DNA from: Bryobacterales bacterium
GTDB lineage: Bacteria > Acidobacteriota > Terriglobia > Bryobacterales > UBA6623
Length of the DNA: 35,140 nucleotides
NCBI GenBank assembly: GCA_022826925.1
Contig: JAJDTX010000087.1
Span: forward strand, 1 to 35,140
Reading direction: 5' to 3'
The translations under genes and the position numbers were made by a program. The notes beneath the pieces are model-generated. The model saw nothing but the letters and a program-made list of their open reading frames with translations, had not been told where the DNA came from and searched no databases. Shown one piece after another: positions 25,854-33,802 of the stretch (within the stretch, counting starts at the first letter, position 1; every line of letters begins with the position of its first letter).

Positions 25854-26822
25854 CTATGCATGAGCACGCCGGGTGGCCTTGGGAACGTTGGGTGTTGCCA
25901 GGCCAGCCTCCCCGGGGGCCGCTGGTGCGGTCCTCGGGGGCTTCTTTGGTGTGAATCCCAGCAGGATCGGATCCCGCTGGTGAACCTCTCTGACGATCCG
26001 GTCGAGCCGGTTCCTCCGCGCCGAGCTCCAAGGCGCGTAGTAGCGCTCGGTGGTGGCCACGCTGCTGTGCCCGAGCAGCGTCGAGACGTCGCCCATCGAC
26101 ACGTCTGCGAGCAGCAGTTCGGCGGCGAAGGTGTCCCGCAGCCGGTGCGGGTGGAACCCCTCGATGCCGACGGCCCGGGCCACGGCGTGCAGGCGGCCGC
26201 GCCAGAACTTGGCCGCGGTCTCCGGTTGCGAACGGCCCGTCCAGAAGTAATGCTCCTGTCGGCCGGCGGCGGCCGTTTCGAGCGCGAGCGTCACTTCTTC
26301 GGGCAGGGCCACCGTCACCAGCTCCCCGCTATTGGCGCGCCGCAGGACCAGTTCCCCGCCCGGCTGGAGCGCGTCGCGGCGGAGCGTCGCAGCGTCGCGG
26401 ATCGCGAGCCCGGAGTAGCGCAGCAGCAAGATCAGCGCCTGCTCTCTCGGCTTGGCGGCGGCGGCGCGAAGGAGCCTGCGGACCTCGTCGACGGACAGGG
26501 GCAGTGTCGGCCGGGCTTCCGCCTTCGGCTTGCGGAAGCCGTTCACTGGCGACTGCGCGATCCAGCCTTCTTCCGCGGCAAACGCGAAGAAGGCGTTTAA
26601 CTGTTCGAGAACCCTGCGCTGGGTGCTGTGCGCCCAGCTCCACTGCTCGCGCCACTCGCGCATCGCCTGCTTGTCAATCGCGCCGATGGAATCGGATTCG
26701 CGTGTCTCGGCAAACGCTTGCAGCTGGCGGAAAAGCGATTCGTAGTTCGCCAGGGTCGATTTGCGGACGTTCCGGGCCCGCAGCTCGCGCAGGTAGGCCT
26801 CGCAGGCCTCGGCAACGGTTAC
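25854..26822 (-). CDS. Tyrosine recombinase/integrase without normal start codon
   Basis: 322 residues counted from the codon overlapping the resolvase stop. A SAM-like core-binding domain (VAEACEAYLRELRARNVRKS, then LANYESLFRQLQAFAETRES) is followed by a catalytic domain with HPHRLRDTFAAELL (HxxR), LLGHSSVATTERYYAPW (His and nucleophile Tyr). Two other usual residues are off: the first Arg in the SGLR-type motif reads SGLAIRDAATL, with Arg two places later, and the beta-hairpin Lys reads RANSGELV where KTG is usual. In-frame with the natural N-terminus the codon is GTA; no ATG, GTG or TTG occurs nearby upstream. It runs with and overlaps the resolvase gene. Either it is damaged, or it is made by readthrough or frameshift from the resolvase. 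Confidence 0.75.
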   Translation of the reverse strand, partial: VTVAEACEAYLRELRARNVRKSTLANYESLFRQLQAFAETRESDSIGAIDKQAMREWREQWSWAHSTQRRVLEQLNAFFAFAAEEGWIAQSPVNGFRKPKAEARPTLPLSVDEVRRLLRAAAAKPREQALILLLRYSGLAIRDAATLRRDALQPGGELVLRRANSGELVTVALPEEVTLALETAAAGRQEHYFWTGRSQPETAAKFWRGRLHAVARAVGIEGFHPHRLRDTFAAELLLADVSMGDVSTLLGHSSVATTERYYAPWSSARRNRLDRIVREVHQRDPILLGFTPKKPPRTAPAAPGEAGLATPNVPKATRRAHA

Positions 26823-27418
26823 GCGGCGCGCCCCCTGTGCTCCTGCCCGTCGAAGGCGTCGGGATCGCCGCCGGGGAACCAGCGGCGGATGACGTTGCGG
26901 CTGACGCCGAAGCGCTTGGCGATCTCGCCGCGCGGGATGCTCGCGTCCCGCAGCATGGCCTGCGCGATGCGCGCGTTCTCCGGGTCGTGGAACACCGACG
27001 GCCGCCCCCAGCGCCGCCCGGCGGCCTTGGCGGCGCGGTATGACTCTTCGGTGCGCTCGCGCACCAGGTCGGCCTCGAACTCCGCCATGGCGCCGAAGAC
27101 CGCGAAGACCAGCCGCCCGCCGGGCGTGGTGGTGTCGATCGCCTCGGTCAGCGAGACCAGCTGGCAGCCGCGCTCGTCGAGCTCGACCCCGATCCGGATC
27201 AGGTGGCGCAGGTTCCGGGCCAGCCGGTCGAACTTCCAGACCGCCAGCGCGTCGCCCGCGCGCAGGAATTCTAGGGCGGCCTTGAGCTGGGGCCGCGACT
27301 GGGCCCGGGCGCCGCAGCGGTCGGTGAAGACCTTGCCGCAGCCGCGCTGCTCCAGCGCCAGGAGCTGGTAGGCCGGGTCCCGCTCCGGGGTCGAGACCCT
27401 TGCGTAGCCGACGAGCAC
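26819..27418 (-). CDS. Serine recombinase (resolvase/invertase)
   Basis: 199 residues, GTG start at 27418. The N-terminal catalytic domain has the nucleophile Ser in YARVSTPERDP (residue 9), and the FDRLARNLRHLI arginines and GGRLVFAVFGAMAEFEADLV dimerisation helix (about 105-125) are intact. A C-terminal helix-turn-helix (about 155-185: IPRGEIAKRFGVSRNVIRRW) follows, as in small resolvases (Tn3 type). It should cut and rejoin DNA at a res-like site; the nested inverted repeat just upstream is a natural candidate. Its stop TAA overlaps the first codon of the tyrosine recombinase. It probably resolves cointegrates or inverts a segment of the element. Confidence 0.92.
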   Translation of the reverse strand: MLVGYARVSTPERDPAYQLLALEQRGCGKVFTDRCGARAQSRPQLKAALEFLRAGDALAVWKFDRLARNLRHLIRIGVELDERGCQLVSLTEAIDTTTPGGRLVFAVFGAMAEFEADLVRERTEESYRAAKAAGRRWGRPSVFHDPENARIAQAMLRDASIPRGEIAKRFGVSRNVIRRWFPGGDPDAFDGQEHRGRAA

Positions 27419-27427
27419 CTAAAGCAC

Positions 27428-27552
27428 GCCCTGCCCGATATGTTGCCAGAGGGCCTTTTCGCCCGGCTTTGGGAGCGCGATATGACTGCTGCGGAGGCCT
27501 CCGCAGCGGTGCTTTCGGGCTGCGCCCAAAGGGATCGTTTTGTGGGCAGGGC
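27428..27552. repeat. Nested inverted repeats around a 20-bp palindrome, res-like
   Basis: Three layers of dyad symmetry lie in the 200-base gap between the divergent resolvase gene and the two-helix protein. The outer arms are GCCCTGCCC (27428-27436) and GGGCAGGGC (27544-27552). The middle arms are CTTTGGGAGCGC (27467-27478) and GCGCCCAAAG (27522-27531), with one extra base. At the centre is the perfect palindrome GCTGCGGAGG-CCTCCGCAGC (27488-27507). The layers are roughly concentric. Recombination sites (res, att) and divergent operators have this look. CGATATG also occurs twice nearby (27436-27442 and 27478-27484). Confidence 0.7.
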
Positions 27553-27624
27553 AAGTTCAACCGCTCGTGGCATAATGAGCGTGCAGTGACGAGCCGATTG
27601 CAATCCGGGGCGGTGTGGAAGAGC

Positions 27625-28092
27625 ATGCTGCACTACGAGAGCCTGCAGCGCTACTACACGTTCGTGGGCGAGCGGCTGGCGCGCCGACGCCGCCGGCTGG
27701 CGCACGCGGTCCTGACCGCGTCATCGGGCGCGGCGCTGGCGCTGCTGGCGGGCCTGCCGCTCGTTGTGGGTCAGGCCGTGGCCTTGGCAGTGGCGGCGCT
27801 GACGATCTGGCTGGAACTGGCCGACTACTCGTCGAAGTCGGCGCGGAGCCTTGGTGTCGCGGCGGATCTGGGCCAGCTGGCGAGCGAGATGCACGCGCTG
27901 TGGATCAGCCTTGACGAGCTGGAGGCCGGCGAGGCCCGGCGAGCCTGGCTCGAATTGGACGCGCGGGCGGCCGAGGTGACGCGGCACGTCCCGGCCGAGC
28001 TGCTGAAGCATCACTCCCTCCAGGACCGGGCCGAGGACGAAACCTATGGCTACTGGGCGGCAGGGCAAGCCGACGCCGTCGCGGAAGCGTGA
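27625..28092 (+). CDS. Two-helix membrane protein, SLATT-like layout
   Basis: 155 residues from the ATG at 27625; a GTG at 27613 with CCGGGGCGG upstream is an alternative. An aromatic, basic N-terminal helix (LHYESLQRYYTFVGERLARR) leads into a hydrophobic hairpin (about residues 25-68, two helices joined by a short LVVG turn). A long cytoplasmic helical region follows (LGQLASEMHALWISLDELEA) and an acidic, aromatic tail (EDETYGYWAAGQ). This shape matches SLATT-type two-helix proteins, which are membrane effectors in some anti-phage systems, but I see no diagnostic motif, so the match is architectural only. It lies beside the recombinases, opposite the Rpn remnant, and may be cargo of the element. 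Confidence 0.6.
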   Translation: MLHYESLQRYYTFVGERLARRRRRLAHAVLTASSGAALALLAGLPLVVGQAVALAVAALTIWLELADYSSKSARSLGVAADLGQLASEMHALWISLDELEAGEARRAWLELDARAAEVTRHVPAELLKHHSLQDRAEDETYGYWAAGQADAVAEA

Positions 28093-28099
28093 GCTGCGG

Positions 28100-28786
28100 C
28101 CCGGAGCACGGTCGGCGGCGAGAGAATCGCTTAGAGCGGCTCCCAGGCGATAGCTCTTAACTGCGTCGGGCACGCCCAGATTGGGGATTAGCACCTCCGA
28201 GATCCAGGCCGCGAAGGCCCTGCCCAGCGCACCTTGGCTCTCGCTTGGGGGCCAATTCTTCAGCGGCTCGGCAGCCGCCCGCAACGTCTCGGGATTGTCA
28301 CAGCGCTGCAGGCGCCCCAGCAGGACCGCTAGGTTCTCCTCACCTCCCGGGTCCGGACAGCGCCACAACTCAAGCAGCGGGCACTCCATCCTCGGGATGT
28401 CCCGCTCCTCCTTCAAGCCGCGCGCCCTGATCGCTTGCCCCACCTCGCCGACCGCCGTCCAAGGCTGCTTGCCGCTGTAGATGATCAGATGCTTCACGCG
28501 CGGCACGGTCGAGGCCGCATAGCCGGACTCCCGCGGCGGATTCTGGCCCAGGATCAGATACATGCGCGCCGCTGCATGCAGCATTCTGAACGGATGGACG
28601 GGTCGATCTCGGCTTGGCATTCGACCAGCAGGTAGACGATCTCACCATCGGCTAGCGTAAAGCGCCAGACAGCGTCGGCCAAGCGCTGCGCTTGGCCGTC
28701 CGGAGCGAGATGGCGGATAAAGGTCTGGTGGTGCACGAAGAGCTTGAAAGCGGATCGCGCCGCAGGCCCTGATCGATGGCAGTCAT
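28100..28786 (-). pseudogene. Rpn/PD-(D/E)XK family (transposase-31) pseudogene, two frameshifts
   Basis: Three minus-strand frames together give one protein. MTAIDQGLRRDPL (start 28786) must shift to FKLFVHHQTFIRHLAPDGQ and on to ADAVWRFTLADGEIVYLLVE and CQAEIDPS. This must shift again to PFRMLHAAARMYLILGQNPP, followed by VPRVKHLIIYSGKQPW and later AVLLGRLQRCDN. Each join is repaired by adding one base (a T in the CTTT run near 28748 and a G near 28606). The result matches the Rpn/PF04754 pattern (ADAVWR-YLL-E-QS-VD-MPFRM). The frame has no stop at the usual end and runs antisense into the two-helix gene, so the C-terminus is also lost. Rpn proteins are DNases that raise recombination; this copy is dead. 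The next 450 bases (28787-29238) hold no gene I can support. Confidence 0.75.
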
Positions 28787-29238
28787 GGCGGGTTGTGGGA
28801 GTCGGGCCGGAAACCGTCTCAGCAGGCGGGATTGTAACGTAGCGAGAGAGCCTCCAGCCGGGACCCGCGAGGCCCGGCGTCGATAGCCGGTCCGAGGCCT
28901 ATTCCCGTGCCGGCGCGGGCCGTTGCGCAAAGCGCTGGCGGCGTGCGCTCCGCCAACGGGCAGCGTATCTCGACCCGCCTGAGAGCGACCGCGCCGCCAG
29001 CGGCAGGCGCACACCTAACGGACGCGGCGTCTTCCTTTTTCTGGGCGCCACATCCAACGCGTAAACTGGACTGCGATTTGCAGCAGGTCCAATCGGTTGA
29101 CCGTTCCAGCAAGTCTGGTCCGCGCGCCAGCTTCGGGTTCCCCCTTTCGTATCCCCAAGGGAAATCGAGTGCGCGAGGCCGATGAGCTTCTCCACCAGCC
29201 AGCCAGTGAAGCTGGAAAGTTCGAGGATTACCGGCCCG

Positions 29239-30666
29239 TCAGGCCCATAGCTCGTCCACCGGCGCGTAGGCGTCTTCATCCGATAGCGGCACGTATCGGA
29301 AGCCCCGTCCGAGCGGGTCGTCGAGGCGGACCGTCGTCCAGTCGATTCCCAGCGCCGAGTAGACCGTTGCCTCGATGTCTTCCGGTCGGATCTCGCGCTG
29401 CCTCGACCAGCCAAACTCGGTCGTGAATGATCCGGGCCCCCTCCCGCCGAGGTCATTGGTAGACCCGACCACGGTTCCGCCTTTGATACCCCCGCCGACG
29501 AGTACGAAGAACATCTGCAAGTAATGATCGCGCCCGTGCCGCGTGGACGAAAGAGGCCCGGGCGTGCGCCCGAACTCTCCGCAGGCCAGCACGAGTGTTT
29601 CGTCGAGGCGCCCCGATGCGTCCAAGTCCTCGATGAGCGCCGCAAAGGCGGGATCGAAGACTGCCGTCCTCGAATAGATCGTGCCCTCCGTATCGTCGTC
29701 CTGTGTCCCGTATATGTCGGTGTGGTGGTCCCAGCCGTTCAACTCCACCTGGATAAAGCGGGTGCCTTGGTCCTGCTCGATGATCTTCCTCGCCGTGAGC
29801 ATGGCATCTCCGAAGCTCGTCGCACCGTAGCGCGCATGTTCCTCGTCCGTGTAGCTGAAGGCCGCGCTGACCGCCGGGTTGAACATCATCCGGCGAGCGT
29901 CGGCGTACATGCCCGAGAGGCCGGCCGCCCGCTCGCCGAACGGGGCCTTCCCCGATCGGAAGCCCGCTTCCATCTCGTCGAGAATTGCCCATCGACGCCG
30001 AAAAACCTCCTGTCCCCGGGGGTGGTCCAAGATCTGCAGTCCCTCGGTGGACGGCTCGACCCGCAACGGCCCAAACCGCGGCGGGAAGTACCCGGACCCC
30101 ACGATGTTTCCCGCCCGCAGCGCAATGAAGCCCGGAAGCGTCTGGTACTGTGTCCGCTCGCGCTCTTTCTCCAAGGCCACGACGCTGCCGATGTGAGGGG
30201 CGATTTGCCCCGTCACCGACGCCGGATCGCGGCCGGCCTGCACCCATGACTGTGCCAACGGATGCGCGCGGGCCCAGGCCAGCCCCGAGCGGATGATTGC
30301 GATCTTGTCGAGCACCCTCGAAGTGTTGCCCAGCAACGCCATCGGCACCGTCACGCCGCCGAAAGTCTCCGGCTGAAATTCGGGCGGCGTCACGCCTTGC
30401 AGGTACTTGAAGTCAAAGGTGTCGACGTGGCTGGGTGCGCCTCGTAGAAACACGAAGATGACGTTCCGCGCCGTGTTCTGCGTCAGAACCGATCCGGCTG
30501 ACACCGTCTCCCCGACAGCCGGGACGCCTAGGAGGAAGCTGCCCGCCAGCCCCGTCAGCGAGTCCCGGAAGAAGCACCTCCTCGTGAGGTGGGGACGTTC
30601 GAAGAATGTCGGATGCGATCGCTGCTGCCTGTGGACAACTCGCTCGAACCGTTCCCTCTCCGTCAT
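29239..30666 (-). CDS. DUF1501 protein, secreted, sulfatase-like fold
   Basis: 475 residues, ATG at 30666 with GGAGGAA upstream. The N-terminal segment (LTRRCFFRDSLTGLAGSFLL) is a Tat-type signal. The body has the DUF1501 hallmarks: NVIFVFLRGAPSHVDTFDF, IIRSGL, FIQVELNGWDHH, LDETLVLACGEFGRTPG, RDHY and VVGSTNDLGGR. The family belongs to the alkaline phosphatase/sulfatase-like superfamily, yet its activity is unknown. It almost always pairs with a DUF1549/DUF1553 protein, and here its start is 31 bases after that gene's stop, so they form an operon. Both are likely periplasmic or surface proteins. Confidence 0.92.
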   Translation of the reverse strand: MTERERFERVVHRQQRSHPTFFERPHLTRRCFFRDSLTGLAGSFLLGVPAVGETVSAGSVLTQNTARNVIFVFLRGAPSHVDTFDFKYLQGVTPPEFQPETFGGVTVPMALLGNTSRVLDKIAIIRSGLAWARAHPLAQSWVQAGRDPASVTGQIAPHIGSVVALEKERERTQYQTLPGFIALRAGNIVGSGYFPPRFGPLRVEPSTEGLQILDHPRGQEVFRRRWAILDEMEAGFRSGKAPFGERAAGLSGMYADARRMMFNPAVSAAFSYTDEEHARYGATSFGDAMLTARKIIEQDQGTRFIQVELNGWDHHTDIYGTQDDDTEGTIYSRTAVFDPAFAALIEDLDASGRLDETLVLACGEFGRTPGPLSSTRHGRDHYLQMFFVLVGGGIKGGTVVGSTNDLGGRGPGSFTTEFGWSRQREIRPEDIEATVYSALGIDWTTVRLDDPLGRGFRYVPLSDEDAYAPVDELWA

Positions 30667-30697
30667 GCCTTCCTCCGTGCGCCGGACCGCATCGCGC

Positions 30698-32788
30698 TCA
30701 GTAGTTCGTGTAGAACTCTGTTCGATTGAACAGCGCCCACATCAAGTCTTCGGCCCGGTCACGGCGCTCCCTGATCCGCCCCTCGCCCAGATACGCAACC
30801 GCCATCGCCAGCTCGTCTGCACTGGGAGGACGGCCCAGAGCGCTCAGATACATCCCTGTCACCAAGCCATCATCCGGCTCGGAAATCAGTTCGGCAAGCG
30901 TTCCCCCACGGGCGTCGTAGGCAGCGCGGCGGAACACGAATATGTTGTTCATCAGGTTGAGCGCTTGCAGCGGGCTTGCCGCGTCACTCCTTGGGGTTTG
31001 CCGGCGGTCTCCGGGAAGGAAGGCCCGCAGGAAACGTCGAGCCCCGACCGCATTCCTGCCCCTGCCGGGAATCACGTCATTCACGTCGGGAAACTGCATC
31101 GCGAGCGGCACGTCCTGAAGGGTCGGCGAAACGTCGTAACTCGCCCGCTTGCCGCTTGCGATCAGGATCGCATCGTGCATCTGCTCGGCGCCGAGGCGCC
31201 GTGCGTTGTGCCGGACAAAGAATCGCTCGTATTGCGGATTGAAGACGCCGTCGTACCGCGAGGACAGTTGGTACGTCTGAGACGTCACGATCTCCCGCAT
31301 GAGCCACTTGAGGTCGAATCCACTCGTGCGAAACCCGTTCGCCAGCCATTCGAGGAGCCCGGGATGCGAAGGCTGAACATCCCACTCTCCGGTCGGCGGG
31401 TCAGCGGGGTCGAGTCGGTCCGGGTCGAACTGGTCGGCGGGCTCGACCAGTCCCCTGGCAAAGAATTCCCGCCAGATGTAATTGACAGCCGCGCGGGCGA
31501 ACTGGGGATCGCTGGTCAAGTAGAACCCGACTTGCTCCCTGAGCCGCAATTGAGGATCGACCGGTGACTCCGCGAAGGGGTATGCGGGTGCCACGCGGCG
31601 CTCTTCGTGGAACCTGTCTGGCCGGTTGCCACCCTGCGTCCAAGCCAGATAGCGGCCCGGTTCGCCACCTTCGGCGTCGAAGTCCCCCGACGCGGACGGC
31701 CGATCCTGTATTAGGAAGTACCTGACAGGCACTCGGCGGCCGTCCCGCTCTACACGCGGCGTCCATTTCCGTATGGCCGGCAGGTCCGAGAAGAACGCGG
31801 CCAAGCCCCATGCCTCTAGGCGGGTCGCCCGCGCCCCCCAGGCGCTGACGCCTTCGAGCCGTCCTTCCCCGTCGTGGCAAAGCACGCAATCCATCGTTGA
31901 CATCCCGAGGAAGTCTCGCGCCGCCCGGTAAGCCAGAGCGTCGTAAGTGTCCTGAGGCGGACCACCGGGCGTCCGAGCGCCGAGCACGTACCCGACGGGC
32001 GAGGCCCGCACGGGGTTGGACTCGAGATCCGAGTACACTCGTTCGTACTCCTCGAAGCTGGCAAAGCTCTCCGGATAGTCCCGGCCGTCACTCGTGCCTT
32101 CGGCAGCCAGCATTTCCCGCGCCATCCGGTCGTAGGGCTTGTTCGCCCGTAGCGACTCGAGCAGGTATAGGTGCAGCGAGTCGCGCCCGTGCACGCGCCG
32201 GTTCACGCCCTCGGTGCGGTTCGTGTTCCGGAACAGGTCGCCGAAGAACAGCGCCCAGCGGTCCGCCCATTCCGGCATCTCGAGCAGCGAGTCGACAAGG
32301 CCCTGTCGCTTGTTCTCGGACGAGTCGGTCAGGAATCGGACCACCTCATGCCGGGTCGGTATGCGTCCTGTCAGGTCCAAGCGCACACGCCGGAGGAATT
32401 CGGCGTCGCTGGTCAGGTCTGCCAAGGGAATACCGGCCGCCTTGGCGGTCTGCTGTACGCAGTCATCGATTCCCTCGCACGCCATCGGACCGGCTTGGAC
32501 AGGCGTCGCGTAGCGCTGGAGCCGGAACGGCGCGGCTGCCGAGCGGCGTTCCGGAATCATTGCCATTGCGTCGCGCGTGGCCTTGGCGCGCGAGGTCATG
32601 GCCCGCAGGTCTTGGGAGCGGCTCCAATCGAAACGGCCCGCCTGCCCCGGACTGAAGAAAGTACAGCCGGCATGGTCGGGAACCGACGCTTCCCCGTTGA
32701 TTGGATCAAGTCGTTGGGCCGTTGCCGGTCCGGCAAGGATGATTGCCAGCGTCCATGCTGCCAAAGTATCGCGTGAGTGCCGCCGCAT
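30698..32788 (-). CDS. DUF1549/DUF1553 cytochrome-like secreted protein
   Basis: 696 residues with a signal peptide (LAAWTLAIILAGPATAQ). The DUF1549 region (about 130-330) begins LRRVRLDLTGRIPTRHEVVR, followed by WADRWALFFGDLFRNTN and a CVLCHD motif, a CxxCH-type heme c site. The DUF1553 region (about 405-690) has VNYIWREFFARGLVEPADQF, GLLEWLANGFRTSGFDLKWL, REIVTSQTYQLSS and SPLQALNLMNN. This is the usual two-part architecture known from Planctomycetes and Acidobacteria. It probably binds heme and acts in the periplasm with the DUF1501 partner. The homologous planctomycete proteins often carry an extra PSCyt1 domain, which is absent here. Confidence 0.92.
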   Translation of the reverse strand: MRRHSRDTLAAWTLAIILAGPATAQRLDPINGEASVPDHAGCTFFSPGQAGRFDWSRSQDLRAMTSRAKATRDAMAMIPERRSAAAPFRLQRYATPVQAGPMACEGIDDCVQQTAKAAGIPLADLTSDAEFLRRVRLDLTGRIPTRHEVVRFLTDSSENKRQGLVDSLLEMPEWADRWALFFGDLFRNTNRTEGVNRRVHGRDSLHLYLLESLRANKPYDRMAREMLAAEGTSDGRDYPESFASFEEYERVYSDLESNPVRASPVGYVLGARTPGGPPQDTYDALAYRAARDFLGMSTMDCVLCHDGEGRLEGVSAWGARATRLEAWGLAAFFSDLPAIRKWTPRVERDGRRVPVRYFLIQDRPSASGDFDAEGGEPGRYLAWTQGGNRPDRFHEERRVAPAYPFAESPVDPQLRLREQVGFYLTSDPQFARAAVNYIWREFFARGLVEPADQFDPDRLDPADPPTGEWDVQPSHPGLLEWLANGFRTSGFDLKWLMREIVTSQTYQLSSRYDGVFNPQYERFFVRHNARRLGAEQMHDAILIASGKRASYDVSPTLQDVPLAMQFPDVNDVIPGRGRNAVGARRFLRAFLPGDRRQTPRSDAASPLQALNLMNNIFVFRRAAYDARGGTLAELISEPDDGLVTGMYLSALGRPPSADELAMAVAYLGEGRIRERRDRAEDLMWALFNRTEFYTNY

Positions 32789-33008
32789 GAGACACGACCC
32801 CTATACGCACATTGTAGGGTCCGGTGCAGGTTTCCGCATTCTGGGCATCGTCGACGACGCTGAGCTTCGTCTTGTGGGGTGAAGGCGGGATGGTGGAAAG
32901 GAGGCACTTCGTCGGTTGCTCGGTCACCATCGAGGGCAATGCCGTGCGAGACTGAGCCCACAGCTTGGCCGAACGGTTATGTCCGAAGGCTCGGCTGGGG
33001 GAGAACGA

Positions 33009-33548
33009 ATGAGGGAGTATTTCGAGGCGTCCAGCAGAGTGCCGGTGCTGTGCGCCACCTTGCTATCCACTCTAATTCTCGTCGTGGCGGTGTTTCCATC
33101 CCTGCCGATCGGTGGCGAACTGATCGATGTCAAGGCTGGCTACACTTACGCAGAGGCTCTCGCCGCGCTTGACGGCTACGGCGAAGCGGGGCGGCGGGCC
33201 TATGTATGGGCCAGTCTAACCTTGGACACATTGCTTCCGATCGTCTACGCCAGCTTTCTTGGAGGACTTGTCTACCGGTTCCGACCAACGGAAGGGTGGT
33301 GGGGACTGGCATACCTGCCCCTTGCGGCGGCAGCGATCGACCTGGGCGAGAACGTCCAGATCGTCCTCATGCTGACGCGCTACCCCGATATCTCCGCTGC
33401 GCAAGTGGCGAGTGCTTCGCTGTTCACGTTGTCCAAGGGATACGCGTTCTTAATTTGCCTGGCACTGGCGACCACGCTGGCGGTAGTTGCGGGAGGTCGC
33501 CGTGCTCGTGCAGGGCTTCGAGACCTGAGCAGCGCGCGCGGGCGGTGA
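33009..33548 (+). CDS. Four-helix membrane protein of unknown function
   Basis: 179 residues from the ATG at 33009; the frame is open upstream to 32916, but residues before this methionine are not protein-like. Hydrophobic segments at about 15-33, 69-87, 95-115 and 135-160 (LSKGYAFLICLALATTLAVV), with the polar loop SLPIGGELIDVKAGYTYAEA after the first. No family is recognised. It is divergent to the DUF1549 gene. Fair coding composition and consistent helices make it a likely real gene. Confidence 0.6.
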   Translation: MREYFEASSRVPVLCATLLSTLILVVAVFPSLPIGGELIDVKAGYTYAEALAALDGYGEAGRRAYVWASLTLDTLLPIVYASFLGGLVYRFRPTEGWWGLAYLPLAAAAIDLGENVQIVLMLTRYPDISAAQVASASLFTLSKGYAFLICLALATTLAVVAGGRRARAGLRDLSSARGR

Positions 33549-33718
33549 TCGCCTGCCTTCGAAGGGCGTGGCGATGGGTCCAGTCGCGGGCCAAGCGACA
33601 TCCACGGTGCCTCTGCTCGGACCTGCGTCGGAATCACTTGGGGACCCGAGCGTTGCGGCACCGCCAAGTCGACCAAATCTTGGACCGCGACTCAGGACGT
33701 TGAGTTTCCAGAGTCCTT

Positions 33719-33737
33719 CTAGTGGAACACTCACTAG
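33719..33737. repeat. Short inverted repeat upstream of IS630 remnant
   Basis: CTAGTG and CACTAG (6 bases each, 7-base spacer) stand at the edge of a local AT-rich stretch (33738-33775) that precedes the transposase ribosome site. It may be a vestige of the IS left end or its promoter. The gap 33549-33802 contains no other feature. Confidence 0.25.
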
Positions 33738-33802
33738 TATATCATCTCGTTTAATTTGTCGTATTGATGTATGCTGGGTGAGAACTTGAAGGAGGCGTTC
33801 TC

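Noticed and set aside
25854..27626. A single 590-codon minus-strand frame covering both recombinases
   Set aside because: The first ~268 codons are an Arg/Pro/Ala-rich shadow of the resolvase read in another frame; only the part after 26822 is recombinase-like.
28899..29645. A 248-codon minus-strand frame overlapping the DUF1501 gene end
   Set aside because: Read in a different frame from the conserved DUF1501 protein, with no recognisable domain.
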